Below, piece after piece: positions 7,855-17,101 of a DNA stretch of 64,000 nucleotides (position 1 is its first letter; every line of letters begins with the position of its first letter). The notes under the pieces are model-generated. The model did not search any database, was not told the DNA's origin, and saw only the letters and a list, made by a program, of their open reading frames with translations. Origin of the DNA: Sphingobacteriia bacterium (lineage in GTDB: Bacteria; Bacteroidota; Bacteroidia; Chitinophagales; Chitinophagaceae). Location: positions 1 to 64,000 of the forward strand of contig CANGCK010000014.1 of NCBI GenBank assembly GCA_947452295.1. Reading direction: 5' to 3'. The translations under genes and the position numbers were made by a program.

Positions 7855-9348
7855 TTAAGCAACAATTTCATTAATTACTTTGCCCGATACATCGGTTAAC
7901 CTGAAATTTCTTCCCTGAAAATTATACGTAAACTTTTCATGGTTAAAACCCAGCTGATTTAATATGGTTGCTTGAATATCAAAAGTAGAAACTTTCCCAT
8001 CAATAGCATTGTAACCTATTTCATCTGTTTCGCCATGCGTGTAGCCCTGCTTAACGCCTCCACCTGCCATCCACATTGTAAATGCATCGGAATGATGATC
8101 TCGTCCTTTGAAAGCATTTTGATTGCCGTCTCTATTTTCTTGCATTGGTGTTCTGCCAAACTCGCCACCCCATACAACCAATGTTTCATCTAATAAGCCC
8201 CGTTGTTTTAAATCTAATAATAGCGCTGCTATTGGCTTATCAGTACTACGGCATTTGTTGATAAAACCATATTCAAGTGAACCATCTTCACCTGTGCCAT
8301 GCGTATCCCATCCCCAATCATACAATTGCACAAAGCGTACTCCTTTTTCAACTAGCTTTCTGGCTAATAGCACATTATTGGCAAAACATTCTTTGCCTGG
8401 CTGTGTCCCATAAAGTTGATGAATGTATGCTGGTTCATCATTAATATTCATTACTTCTGGAACCGTAATTTGCATTTTATACGCCATTTCATATTGTGCA
8501 ATTCGTGCCAATATTTCAGGGTCTTTGTACTCCTCAAACGAAACTTTATTTACTTCATTGATAGCCTCTATTGCTGCCTTTCGCATATCCCTATTCATTC
8601 CCTGTGGATCCTTTAAAAACAAAATAGGATCCCCCTCAGACCTGCATTGTACACCTTGATAAACCGATGGCAAGAATCCACTTCCCCAAACACTTTTACC
8701 GGCATCTGGCGACCTGCCACCCGAAGTTAATACCACAAATCCGGGCAAATTGCTATTCACTGTTCCTAAACCATAGGTAACCCACGAGCCCATACTTGGC
8801 CTACCTAATCGGGCAGAACCTGTATGCATTAAGAGTTGTGCAGGGCCATGGTTGAATTGATCTGTTTGAACTGCTTTTAAAAAACTTATTTCGTCGGCAA
8901 CTGAAGATAGATGCGGTAAATGATCAGATATCCAAGCACCACTTTGTCCACGCTGTTTAAAATTTGCCAAAGGACCTAACATCTTAGGGACACCCCTTAT
9001 AAATGCAAACTTCTTTCCAGCTAATAATGAAGGTGGGCAATCTTGCCCATTGAGCTTCGATAATTCAGGTTTATAATCAAACAACTCCAATTGCGATGGT
9101 GCACCTGCCATATGCAAATAAATTACCGATTTTGCCTTGCCAAAAAAATGAGGGGCATGGGGTGCCAATGGATTGGTAAGCATTTGGGTTGATTCATTGT
9201 TGCTCAAAAAGTTACAACTGTTTAATAATGACCCCAATGCTAGCCCCCCCAGTCCATATATACTTTCATTTAAAAAATGCCTTCTGGTTACCTGCTGCAA
9301 TTTAGCGGATTGGGCTTCCCGAATAATTTTATCGTTGTTTGAACTCAT
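7855..9348 (-). CDS. DUF1501 domain protein, predicted Tat-exported lipoprotein
   Basis: A 497-residue DUF1501 family member (alkaline phosphatase/sulfatase-like fold, activity not established). The N-terminus has a twin-arginine motif, RRHFLNES, then a hydrophobic segment ending in LLNSC, which could be a lipobox. Conserved family segments include SVIYLHMAGAPSQLELFDYK near residue 75, FNHGPAQLLMHTGS, LYDWGWDTHGTGEDG and LVVWGGEFGRTPMQE. These proteins are almost always next to PSCyt/DUF1549/DUF1553 genes, as here: only 4 bp separate it from the large upstream gene. It is therefore probably one subunit of a periplasmic system. Confidence 0.9.
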   Translation of the reverse strand: MSSNNDKIIREAQSAKLQQVTRRHFLNESIYGLGGLALGSLLNSCNFLSNNESTQMLTNPLAPHAPHFFGKAKSVIYLHMAGAPSQLELFDYKPELSKLNGQDCPPSLLAGKKFAFIRGVPKMLGPLANFKQRGQSGAWISDHLPHLSSVADEISFLKAVQTDQFNHGPAQLLMHTGSARLGRPSMGSWVTYGLGTVNSNLPGFVVLTSGGRSPDAGKSVWGSGFLPSVYQGVQCRSEGDPILFLKDPQGMNRDMRKAAIEAINEVNKVSFEEYKDPEILARIAQYEMAYKMQITVPEVMNINDEPAYIHQLYGTQPGKECFANNVLLARKLVEKGVRFVQLYDWGWDTHGTGEDGSLEYGFINKCRSTDKPIAALLLDLKQRGLLDETLVVWGGEFGRTPMQENRDGNQNAFKGRDHHSDAFTMWMAGGGVKQGYTHGETDEIGYNAIDGKVSTFDIQATILNQLGFNHEKFTYNFQGRNFRLTDVSGKVINEIVA

Positions 9349-9352
9349 TTAA

Positions 9353-12109
9353 TTAATTTTTAGTGATGTACTCATCTAAATTTAGCATTGCATTGGCTAC
9401 CACAACTAGTGCCGCCATTTCGGGCTTATGCCATTTGCTATTAGGGCCCACTAATTCTTTTACTGCAATAGGTGCTTTTTGATAATAATTTAATGCCTTC
9501 TGAAATAGTTTTACAAGTGCCGCAGATTTGTCAATGCTAATGGGCAAATAAAACATGTTGCTATACCCTTCTGCGATTTTTCCTGAAAAAGTGGTTGGCT
9601 TTGATGAATACATTTTATATGCAAAATGTTGTGCCATTTCAATATATGCCGAGTCATTTAAAACAGTTAATGCTTGTAATGGCGTATTGGTTTTTATTCG
9701 TCGCGCTACACAAACTTCTTTCGATGTTTCATCAAACAAAACCATCGAGGGATAAGGTGCAGAACGCTTCCAAAATGTATACAATGCCCTTCTATATTGA
9801 TTTCCATCTTTATTCACTACCCATGAATTGCCATTGTATGGCGACATCCATATTTTTTCGGGCTGATAAGGAAATACACTAGGCCCATACATGGAAGTAT
9901 TCAACAATCCCGATACAGCTAATGCCTGGTCTCTTATTTGTTCTGCCGATAATCGCACCCTTGCTCCTCTTGCATAGTATTTATTATAAGGGTCTTTTTC
10001 AGCAGCCTTTTTGCTAATAGTAGCGTCTTGACAATAGGTTGCAGACAATACAATTTCTTTCATCAACTTTTTAAGATCCCATTGAAAATCATTCATTAAT
10101 TGATATGATAAATAATCGAGTAATGATTGATGCGTGGGTGGTATACCCTGCGTACCCAAATCTTCTAATGTTTCGGCAATACCTTGTCCAAAAAACTGTT
10201 CCCATACTCTATTAACAATTGTTCGTGCTGTAAGTGGATTCTTTTTATCTGTCATCCATAAAGCCAACCCCAGCCTGTTATTGGGCGCATTTACAGGAAA
10301 CGGATTTAATGAAGCGGGCACGCCGGCCTGCACCTGTTTACCTAAACTCAATCGATTCCCTCTATTAAAAACGGCTGTTGATCTAAATAATGCAGCATTG
10401 TTTTCAAACATAATTGGTGTATAGGTTGCCTCCTGAGGTTGAATGAGGTCATTAAAGTATTGATAAGCAATGGCATAATTGTCTGCCGACTTTGAAGGGA
10501 AGGGTTGCGTAAAGTAAAACCAATCAAACCTTAACCCTGTTTCTTGCGGACTTCCTAATGTATTGTTTGTATAAGTAAAATATAGATGTTGTTTATTATT
10601 GAGCGGTTGAATAGGTATCGTCACTACTTTCCATTGACCATTGGTATTAGGTACCGAAAAAGAAGAGATAATTGGCCCCTTGGGACTGTTTGCGTGAATG
10701 ATCCATTTGCCACCGGCTTTCCAACTTACTAACCTAGCCAATAGCTGAGTTTGGCCATTGAGTAATACATTTTTAATTCTTGCAACAGCATTATTTCTGA
10801 GAGCAAGCCATTTTGTATCGGCTAAGGCGCTATTGGTTAATGAATCGGCAACAAGAGAATGTATTGCAGGCTCGCCTGTTTTAATAAATGTAGTAATTGC
10901 TTTTACCTGAGCAGGTGCGTTTTTTTGTAGCCAATTATTCAGGAACTCATACTTTACACTATCGGTGTTGTGAAATTCTCTCAGCAATGGATAATCATCA
11001 AAAGTATCTTCGTCTCTGGTATTATTAAAAAATGCAAGAAACTTATAATATTCTTCTTGTTTAAAAGGATCATAAGGATGACTGTGACATTGAACGCAAG
11101 CAAACGTTGTACCCATTAAAGTTTCCCATGTAGTATTCACCCGATCTATTACTGCAGCTGTTCTAAACTCTTCATTATCTGTACCTCCCTCGTCGTTGGT
11201 TACCGTATTTCTATGGAATGCAGTTGCAATCAATTGATTGTTAGTAGGATCGGGTAATAAATCGCCGGCTAACTGTTCAATTAAGAATTGATTGTAAGGT
11301 TTATTCTGATTAAATGCATTAATCAACCAATCACGATAACGCCAAATACTTCTGTTGTCATCTCTTTCATATCCTTTTGTATCGGCATAACGAGCTAAAT
11401 CCATCCAAACAGCCGTCCATCTTTCTCCAAAATGCTTTGATACCAATAATGAATCAACTAAAATTTCATACGCATTAGCTTTTGTACTTTGTAAATAAGT
11501 ATTTGCAATGGAGGAAGGTGCCGGCATACCAATTAAATCTAAACTAACTCTTCTTAATAATACTTCTTTAGAAGCAGCTTCAACAGGCGTTAAACCGTGC
11601 TCTTTAGCAGCAGAATAAATAAAATGATCGATATTATTTTTAACCCATGAATTGGTTAAAAATAAGGTATTGGTATTGGGAACACGCACTGCATTAACTG
11701 GTAGATATGCCCAATGTGTACCCCATTTGGCACCTTGCTTAATCCATTTTTTTAACAATGCAATTTCATCATGAGTTAGCGGCGGATGTTTATATGGCAT
11801 TCTTTCCTGCAAATCGGTAGTAACCAGCCTTTTTATCATTTCACTTTCTGCCGGATTACCGGGTATGATGGCTTTTTTGCCTGATTCGTTTTTTGCAAAT
11901 GCATCTTGTTCAAATAATAAACTAAACCCACCTTCTTTTTTTACACCACCATGACAACTGATGCATTTTTTATTCAACAGTGGTTTGATAGACGTGTTAA
12001 AATCTACTTCTTCATTACTCGAAATAAATGTATAGCCAACTACTAATAAAAGTAGTGAAGCAGTAACAATCGTGGTTTTCTTTCTCCAAATATTGGATAC
12101 CCGCATCAT
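9353..12109 (-). CDS. PSCyt1-DUF1549-DUF1553 protein with CBM6-like insert
   Basis: A 918-residue protein with an N-terminal membrane anchor (residues 12-31). A planctomycete cytochrome c domain follows, with heme motif CISCH near residue 50 and the MPYKHPPLTHDEIALLKKWI tail. Next comes DUF1549 (PSCyt2), with a second heme-type motif CVQCH, and finally DUF1553 (PSD1; NPLTARTIVNRVWEQFFGQG). Between them, at about residues 455-545, lies a stretch resembling a CBM6 carbohydrate-binding module: WKVVTIPI, a LYFTYTN strand and FDWFYF. This insert hints at a glycan substrate. First gene of a leftward operon with DUF1501 and DUF2231-cytochrome genes. Confidence 0.88.
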   Translation of the reverse strand: MMRVSNIWRKKTTIVTASLLLLVVGYTFISSNEEVDFNTSIKPLLNKKCISCHGGVKKEGGFSLLFEQDAFAKNESGKKAIIPGNPAESEMIKRLVTTDLQERMPYKHPPLTHDEIALLKKWIKQGAKWGTHWAYLPVNAVRVPNTNTLFLTNSWVKNNIDHFIYSAAKEHGLTPVEAASKEVLLRRVSLDLIGMPAPSSIANTYLQSTKANAYEILVDSLLVSKHFGERWTAVWMDLARYADTKGYERDDNRSIWRYRDWLINAFNQNKPYNQFLIEQLAGDLLPDPTNNQLIATAFHRNTVTNDEGGTDNEEFRTAAVIDRVNTTWETLMGTTFACVQCHSHPYDPFKQEEYYKFLAFFNNTRDEDTFDDYPLLREFHNTDSVKYEFLNNWLQKNAPAQVKAITTFIKTGEPAIHSLVADSLTNSALADTKWLALRNNAVARIKNVLLNGQTQLLARLVSWKAGGKWIIHANSPKGPIISSFSVPNTNGQWKVVTIPIQPLNNKQHLYFTYTNNTLGSPQETGLRFDWFYFTQPFPSKSADNYAIAYQYFNDLIQPQEATYTPIMFENNAALFRSTAVFNRGNRLSLGKQVQAGVPASLNPFPVNAPNNRLGLALWMTDKKNPLTARTIVNRVWEQFFGQGIAETLEDLGTQGIPPTHQSLLDYLSYQLMNDFQWDLKKLMKEIVLSATYCQDATISKKAAEKDPYNKYYARGARVRLSAEQIRDQALAVSGLLNTSMYGPSVFPYQPEKIWMSPYNGNSWVVNKDGNQYRRALYTFWKRSAPYPSMVLFDETSKEVCVARRIKTNTPLQALTVLNDSAYIEMAQHFAYKMYSSKPTTFSGKIAEGYSNMFYLPISIDKSAALVKLFQKALNYYQKAPIAVKELVGPNSKWHKPEMAALVVVANAMLNLDEYITKN

Positions 12110-12220
12110 TTAATTGTACAGATTAGTCTTTAAATCTATGCAAGTTTCTGTTAAAAATCAAAATTCAAAAGGCAAAATTCAAAAAGAGATAAATACTTGA
12201 AAGAGTTAAGCTGACTAATT

Positions 12221-12622
12221 TTATTTGTTTGCTACTGTAAATGATTTGCTAGCAGCATTTGTAGTTGTTTTTACAGAACTCACCTTAATGGTTGCAGTAC
12301 ACCAATGGCCTTTGGGTAAATTTATTAAGGTGAAAGTATTTACAGCCGAAGTAGAAGTTGCTGCTGCATTTTGTGTTACTGTTTGAGTATTTGTTTGATC
12401 AACCACCGTAGCTTCTATTTTAATACCACTAGAAGATGGCATTGCTGAAGTAAGCGTAACTGTAATAGGAAAAGATGTGCCTACAGCAATGCTGTTATCG
12501 GTTGCATTAATTGAAAATGCAATATTGGGCTCGGCAACAGGTGTTGTAGTGCCGGTTCCACTAGATTTACCACAAGCATTTAAAAAAATAATAATAGCAA
12601 CAATAATTAAGGTCTTTTTCAT
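12221..12622 (-). CDS. Small Ser/Thr/Ala-rich lipoprotein, unknown function
   Basis: A 133-residue protein with a lipoprotein signal, MKKTLIIVAIIIFLNAC, cysteine at residue 17. The mature part is rich in Thr, Ser, Ala and Val, with alternating hydrophobics suggesting a single Ig-like beta sandwich. No enzyme motif is visible. It is 111 bp upstream of the PSCyt gene on the same strand, so it may or may not share its transcript. Confidence 0.7.
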   Translation of the reverse strand: MKKTLIIVAIIIFLNACGKSSGTGTTTPVAEPNIAFSINATDNSIAVGTSFPITVTLTSAMPSSSGIKIEATVVDQTNTQTVTQNAAATSTSAVNTFTLINLPKGHWCTATIKVSSVKTTTNAASKSFTVANK

Positions 12623-12955
12623 TTTCCTCGAATTAAATAAGGTTTATATGCGTATTGGTAAAATTACGGAATTACTACTTGTAATTTGTAATATAACTAA
12701 TTACTTATGCAACTAAATGTATGATATATTTGATTATATCCTATTATAAATTTGGAGGAAATTGTGAAGAAAGTTTTTTAGAAAAGCAAAAGGAAGGAAA
12801 AGAAGGCTTTTATGTAAACAAATCATTTTTTGAATTTTCAGTCGGAAATGAATTGAACTTCATTGTACCATTACTCTTTTGAATTAAAAAAACTATCCAA
12901 ATAGTTTATTTCTTTTAATTATTTTCTAAAAGCATTGTTAGATTTCAATTATTTG
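12623..12955. other. Intergenic region before tRNA-Ser
   Basis: AT-rich stretch of 333 bp. The only possible gene is a weak 53-codon frame at 12721-12882 on the plus strand. Nothing else is recognised. Confidence 0.5.
12721..12882 (+). CDS. Possible small ORF or gene remnant, 53 codons
   Basis: ATG at 12721 to TGA at 12882 gives a 53-residue product with a hydrophobic start (MIYLIISYYKFGG), a charged middle (EKQKEGKEGFYVN) and an aromatic end (FVGN-like, ending VPLLF). No homologue is recognised and no ribosome-binding signal is clear. It could be chance, a remnant or a small protein. Confidence 0.2.
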   Translation: MIYLIISYYKFGGNCEESFLEKQKEGKEGFYVNKSFFEFSVGNELNFIVPLLF

Positions 12956-13042
12956 CAGAGAGGAAGGGATTCGAACCCTCGATACAGTTTCCCGTATACA
13001 CACTTTCCAGGCGTGCTCCTTCAACCACTCGGACACCTCTCT
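12956..13042 (-). tRNA. tRNA-Ser (anticodon GGA)
   Basis: An 87-nt class II tRNA on the minus strand. The acceptor stem AGAGAGG pairs with CCTCTCT, followed by discriminator G. The D-arm starts TCCGAGTGG. The anticodon stem CACGC/GTGTG encloses loop CTGGAAA, with anticodon GGA at 13008-13006. A long variable arm follows (TATACGGGAAACTGTAT), then the T-arm GGTTCGAATCC. The 3' CCA is not encoded (GCAA follows). It reads UCC/UCU serine codons. Confidence 0.95.
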
Positions 13043-13146
13043 GTTTAAAATTATTTTCAAGAACTTTTGTGCTTACACTAAATCATACCGTATCATCCCC
13101 AATATTAATCAGTAAGCACTTTTTATTGGGCTGCAAAAATAGTGGT

Positions 13147-13920
13147 TCATATTGAGTGAACGAACAATTTTTCTGCATTTGCAGAAGTTATTATGGCAAT
13201 TTCCTTTTCTGGCACCTGTTTGATGTCAGCAATTTTCGACAATACATATTGTAAATAGGCGCTTTCATTCCTTTTACCTCTGAATGGTACAGGCGTTAAA
13301 TAGGGCGCATCTGTTTCTAAAACCAAGTGTTCGAGTCCTATTTTAGCAATAACTTCACCCAAACCAGCATTTTTATAAGTTATCACGCCGCCAATACCCA
13401 ATAAAAAGCCCATTTGAATAATTTGTTGCGCCGATTCGTAACTCCCGCTAAAACAATGAAAAATACCTTTTAGCCCCTTGTTTGCATAAGGTTTTACCAT
13501 ATCTATGGTTTCCTGCATCGCATTTCGGGTATGTATTACAATGGGCAGTTTCTTTGCTAGTGCCCAATCCATCTGTAACTTAAACGCTTCTTGCTGTTGT
13601 TCTTTATATGTGCTATCCCAATAATAGTCCAGCCCTATCTCACCAACCGCAATAAAATTGCGTTTTTCCAGCCAATCTTGTACAATTTGCAATTCTTCCT
13701 TATAATTTTCTTTTACATAACAAGGATGTAAGCCCATCATTGCAAAACATTGTGCAGGAAATTTGTCTTCAAGCGCCAACATCCCCTCAATTGCACTACT
13801 ATCAATGCCCGGCAAGTAAAATTTCTCAACACCCTGCTCTTTTGCACGCTCAATTACCGCATCAATATCTGCTGCAAATTCATCTCCATATAAATGACAA
13901 TGTGTATCTATTAGCATCAT
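13147..13920 (-). CDS. tatD: TatD family metal-dependent hydrolase (DNase)
   Basis: A 257-residue TIM-barrel hydrolase of the TatD family, usual length. Signature elements are the N-terminal metal motif IDTHCHLY, GEIGLDYYWD near residue 96, VIHTRNA, GIFHCFSGS, and LVLETDAPYLTPVPFRGKRN near residue 200. Family members are magnesium-dependent 3'-5' exonucleases in the cytoplasm involved in DNA repair or turnover. The start could be either of two adjacent ATGs. It is a single leftward gene flanked by the tRNA and by a hairpin. Confidence 0.93.
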   Translation of the reverse strand: MMLIDTHCHLYGDEFAADIDAVIERAKEQGVEKFYLPGIDSSAIEGMLALEDKFPAQCFAMMGLHPCYVKENYKEELQIVQDWLEKRNFIAVGEIGLDYYWDSTYKEQQQEAFKLQMDWALAKKLPIVIHTRNAMQETIDMVKPYANKGLKGIFHCFSGSYESAQQIIQMGFLLGIGGVITYKNAGLGEVIAKIGLEHLVLETDAPYLTPVPFRGKRNESAYLQYVLSKIADIKQVPEKEIAIITSANAEKLFVHSI

Positions 13921-14125
13921 AATTTACAAAACTGAATTATTTTTTTGAATGAAAGAAAATAAATTATACAATGTTGGCGTTTAATAGATGTACGCCTTAA
14001 ATAAATGAAATGCAGTTCTGTAAACAGCTTTCAGTAATATTATTTTAGAGAAAACTTGATCTGTACACCTAAAGTTATTGTGGTTTTCGACTAAAATTTT
14101 TGTTTTATAGGGTACGGAATAACAG

Positions 14126-14147
14126 AGCCGGAGTTTCTACTCCGGCT
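14126..14147. terminator. Hairpin terminator, possibly a dispersed repeat
   Basis: AGCCGGAGT (14126-14134), loop TTCT, ACTCCGGCT (14139-14147), a 9-bp stem. The plus strand continues AATTTTTT. It lies 12 bp after the stop of the leftward deacetylase gene, so it probably ends that transcript. The core GCCGGA-N6-ACTCCGGC is repeated at 28228-28247. Confidence 0.65.
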
Positions 14148-14159
14148 AATTTTTTGCCA

Positions 14160-14834
14160 TTACTTAAACTGTATCGCTTCAAATCGATATCCTTTTTTTG
14201 TAAAATACTCCATCACCAATGGTAGCGCATAACTTAATCGATCCCATGCTTTGGCACTGTCATGAAAAACAATTATAGCGCCTGGCACTGTATTTGAAAC
14301 TACATTTTTATAACAAACTTCTTTGCCCAGCGTTACATCAAAATCGCCACTCAATATATCCCACATAATTATTTTAAAAGGCAGTTTAGTGCTTTGCAAT
14401 GTTGAATTATTATTTGCACGTTTTTGTAGCTGTTTTATTTGCGATCGCTTAATTCTGCCATACGGAGGCCTGAATAAATTACTGTGAATACATTCAGCAG
14501 CCTCTGTAATTTCTTGCATGTATTTTTCATCGTCCACTTTCCATCCATTGGCATGATGTGCTGTATGATTTCCAACTGCATGCCCTTCAGCAATAACCTG
14601 TGCATATATTTCAGCATGTTGCAACACATTTTTACCAATACAAAAAAAAGTAGCTTTGGCATTGTATTGCTTCAACACATCTAATACAAATGGAGTGGCG
14701 ATTTCATGAGGACCATCATCAAAAGTTAAGTAAATAACTTTTTCGGCAGCAGGCAATCGCCATATTAATGAAGGATACAATGCCCTCAACCACCATGGAG
14801 TTTTTACAATATACATTGTGTAAAGGTATTTCAT
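14160..14834 (-). CDS. Polysaccharide deacetylase family protein (NodB domain)
   Basis: A 224-residue carbohydrate esterase family 4 enzyme. Visible motifs are TFDDGPH (motif 1; catalytic and metal Asp), GNHTAHH (motif 2; metal His), LFRPPYGRIK (motif 3), WDILSGDFD (motif 4) and IIVFHDS (motif 5). Short forms of this family remove N-acetyl groups from peptidoglycan or other amino-sugar polymers. The N-terminus (WWLRALYPSLIWRLP) is a conserved lead-in and not an obvious cleavable signal. An alternative start is Met7. Alone on its strand, upstream of the hairpin at 14126. Confidence 0.9.
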   Translation of the reverse strand: MKYLYTMYIVKTPWWLRALYPSLIWRLPAAEKVIYLTFDDGPHEIATPFVLDVLKQYNAKATFFCIGKNVLQHAEIYAQVIAEGHAVGNHTAHHANGWKVDDEKYMQEITEAAECIHSNLFRPPYGRIKRSQIKQLQKRANNNSTLQSTKLPFKIIMWDILSGDFDVTLGKEVCYKNVVSNTVPGAIIVFHDSAKAWDRLSYALPLVMEYFTKKGYRFEAIQFK

Positions 14835-14945
14835 CCAACAACAAAATGCAGTAATTTACAGCACAAATCAATCAGTATTGTTTTTGCACAACAAGCTTTA
14901 AGGAAGTTTTTCTTGTTTTGTACTCATAATCCTTTTTTCAAAGTT

Positions 14946-14953
14946 TATATTTG
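14946..14953 (+). promoter_or_regulatory. Candidate -7 box for gltX
   Basis: TATATTTG is an exact match to TAnnTTTG, about 90 bp before the gltX ATG. A TTTG at 14917-14920 could be the -33 element, with a long 25-bp spacer. Confidence 0.4.
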
Positions 14954-15040
14954 CCAAATAAATTGAACCTATTACCAGTTTAAGTTGGAAAATTATTTTA
15001 CCTGGGTTCATCATCAAAGTAATTGTATAAAAATAAATAC

Positions 15041-16567
15041 ATGAACAAGAAAGTAAGGGTACGCTTTGCACCATCTCCTACAGGTGGCTTGCATTTAGGA
15101 GGGGTTAGAACCGTTTTATTTAACTATCTTTTTGCCAAACAACACCAGGGCGATTTTATAGTAAGAATTGAAGATACCGATCAAACCCGCTTTGTAGAAG
15201 GTGCTGAAGATTATATTTTTAATACCCTAGAATGGTGCGGTTTAGTGCCCGATGAGAGCCCAAAACATGGCGGTCCATTTGCACCATACCGTCAAAGTGA
15301 ACGCAAAGCCATATACAGACAGTATGCAGAAGAACTTGTTAATGCAGGTTACGCTTATTATGCATTTGATACTACGGAGGAATTAGAACAAATGCGCAAC
15401 AATTACAAAACTTCCGAAAATCCATCCCCACAATACAACCATACATTACGTGCAAAAATGCGGAATTCTACCTGCTTATCGGCCAATGACGTAAGTAAAT
15501 TACTTGCAGATCAAACGCCTTATGTGATCAGGATAAAAATGCCAGAAGATCAAACGGTAAGTTTTACAGATATGATTAGGGGAGAAGTGTCTTTTAATAC
15601 AGCTCAAGTTGACGACAAAGTTTTGCTTAAAGCAGATGGTATGCCCACCTATCATTTGGCAGTGGTAGTAGATGATTACCTCATGAAAATTACCCATGCT
15701 TTTAGGGGAGAAGAATGGCTACCCTCTGCACCTGTTCATCTTCTTCTTTGGAAGTATTTAGGCTGGGAAGCTGAAATGCCACTTTGGGCTCATCTCCCAC
15801 TCATTTTAAAACCCGATGGTCATGGAAAATTAAGCAAAAGAGATGGCGATAGATTAGGATTTCCTGTTTTTGCAATGGATTGGAAAGATCCTAAATCGGA
15901 GGAACTCACTGTGGGCTTCAAAGAAAGAGGTTTTTTACCGGAAGCTTTTGTAAACCTATTGGCTGTTTTGGGCTGGAACGACGGTACAGACAACGAACTT
16001 TTTACAATTGAAGAATTAATTGAGAAATTTTCGATGGAGCGAGTACACAAAGGTGGTGCCAAATTTGACTATGAAAAAGCTAAGTGGTTTAACCATGAAT
16101 GGATCAAAAAAAGTTCGGCAAGCCAACTAAACAATAAAGTAGCAAAAATACTAGCGCAAAATAATATTGAAGTGAAGGATAACGAACTACTCAATACAGT
16201 TATTGATTTAGTAAAAGAAAGGTGCACTTTATTATCGGACTTTTTAATGCAAAGCAGTTTCTTTTTCAAAAACCCAGAACAGTTCGACACTGCATCTATT
16301 CAACCCAAATGGGATGCTACTAAAAACCAGTTTTTTATTGAATTGGCCAATGCTTTTGAATTGAGTATACTATGGAATAGTGCCGATTTAGAAAAAGAGT
16401 TTAAAGAACTGGCTGCTGCACATCAACTAAAACCCGGAGAACTAATGCTGCCTTTACGTATTATGCTGGTGGGCGGAAAATTTGGGCCAGGTGTGTTTGA
16501 TATTGCCAATCTTATTGGAAAAGAAGCAACGGTAGCCAGAATTCGAACAGTGGTAGGTTTGCTTTAA
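15041..16567 (+). CDS. gltX: Glutamate--tRNA ligase
   Basis: Class I aminoacyl-tRNA synthetase charging tRNA-Glu, 508 residues. The HIGH-type motif is in PSPTGGLHLGG near the start, followed by VRTVLFNYLFA. The KMSKS-type motif is KLSKRDG near residue 263. Glu/Gln discrimination and anticodon-binding domains follow at normal length. A TTG at 15023 would add six residues (MYKNKY), but the ATG at 15041 places the conserved KVRVRFAPSPTG at the usual distance. Single transcription unit on the plus strand. Confidence 0.95.
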   Translation: MNKKVRVRFAPSPTGGLHLGGVRTVLFNYLFAKQHQGDFIVRIEDTDQTRFVEGAEDYIFNTLEWCGLVPDESPKHGGPFAPYRQSERKAIYRQYAEELVNAGYAYYAFDTTEELEQMRNNYKTSENPSPQYNHTLRAKMRNSTCLSANDVSKLLADQTPYVIRIKMPEDQTVSFTDMIRGEVSFNTAQVDDKVLLKADGMPTYHLAVVVDDYLMKITHAFRGEEWLPSAPVHLLLWKYLGWEAEMPLWAHLPLILKPDGHGKLSKRDGDRLGFPVFAMDWKDPKSEELTVGFKERGFLPEAFVNLLAVLGWNDGTDNELFTIEELIEKFSMERVHKGGAKFDYEKAKWFNHEWIKKSSASQLNNKVAKILAQNNIEVKDNELLNTVIDLVKERCTLLSDFLMQSSFFFKNPEQFDTASIQPKWDATKNQFFIELANAFELSILWNSADLEKEFKELAAAHQLKPGELMLPLRIMLVGGKFGPGVFDIANLIGKEATVARIRTVVGLL

Positions 16568-16642
16568 TTATTGACCCATTTTCTGTAGTATTTGCGTTGT
16601 CGCATCATTTGTATAGATTAATAAACCTAAGCACATTTGAGT

Positions 16643-16650
16643 TAATTTTG
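16643..16650 (+). promoter_or_regulatory. Candidate -7 box for the B12-binding gene
   Basis: TAATTTTG matches TAnnTTTG and ends 28 bp before the ATG at 16679. No well-spaced -33 element is seen. Confidence 0.4.
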
Positions 16651-16678
16651 TACAACGATTACTTTAAAAATTAAACAC

Positions 16679-17086
16679 ATGCAAAGACCATTACGTGTAT
16701 TGGTAGCTAAAGTAGGATTAGATGGTCATGACAGAGGCGCTAAAATCATTGCTACTGCATTGCGTGATAATGGCATGGAAGTAATTTATACCGGTTTACG
16801 CCAAACACCCGATATGGTTGTAAATGCAGCCTTACAGGAAGATGTAGACGCAATTGGAGTAAGTATTTTAAGCGGTGCGCATATGACAGTTTTCCCAAAA
16901 ATTATTCAATTAATGAAAGAAAAAGGCATGAACGATGTGTTGTTAACCGGCGGTGGAATTATTCCGGATGATGATATGCAAACGCTACAGGCCATGGGTG
17001 TAGGTAAACTTTTTGCACCTGGCACAACTACAACAGATATTGTTGCATATATAAAAGAATGGGTAAGCATTCACAGAGATTTTTAA
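16679..17086 (+). CDS. Stand-alone cobalamin (B12)-binding protein, methylmalonyl-CoA mutase C-terminal type
   Basis: A 135-residue Rossmann-like B12-binding domain. The motif DxHxxG is present as D15-G-H17-D-R-G20 in [12 protein letters not shown]. The segments [10 protein letters not shown] and [12 protein letters not shown] are also conserved. It resembles the small, separate C-terminal domain of methylmalonyl-CoA mutase-type enzymes, which holds adenosylcobalamin and pairs with a catalytic subunit encoded elsewhere. No catalytic subunit is in this window. It is 15 bp upstream of an enoyl-CoA hydratase gene on the same strand, so acyl-CoA metabolism is likely. Confidence 0.9.
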   Translation: MQRPLRVLVAKVGLDGHDRGAKIIATALRDNGMEVIYTGLRQTPDMVVNAALQEDVDAIGVSILSGAHMTVFPKIIQLMKEKGMNDVLLTGGGIIPDDDMQTLQAMGVGKLFAPGTTTTDIVAYIKEWVSIHRDF

Positions 17087-17101
17087 TACAAAAAATACAG
17101 C

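Noticed and set aside
15023-15040. Upstream TTG start for gltX
   Set aside because: The ATG at 15041 places the class I synthetase N-terminus correctly; the extra six residues are Lys/Tyr/Asn-rich leader.
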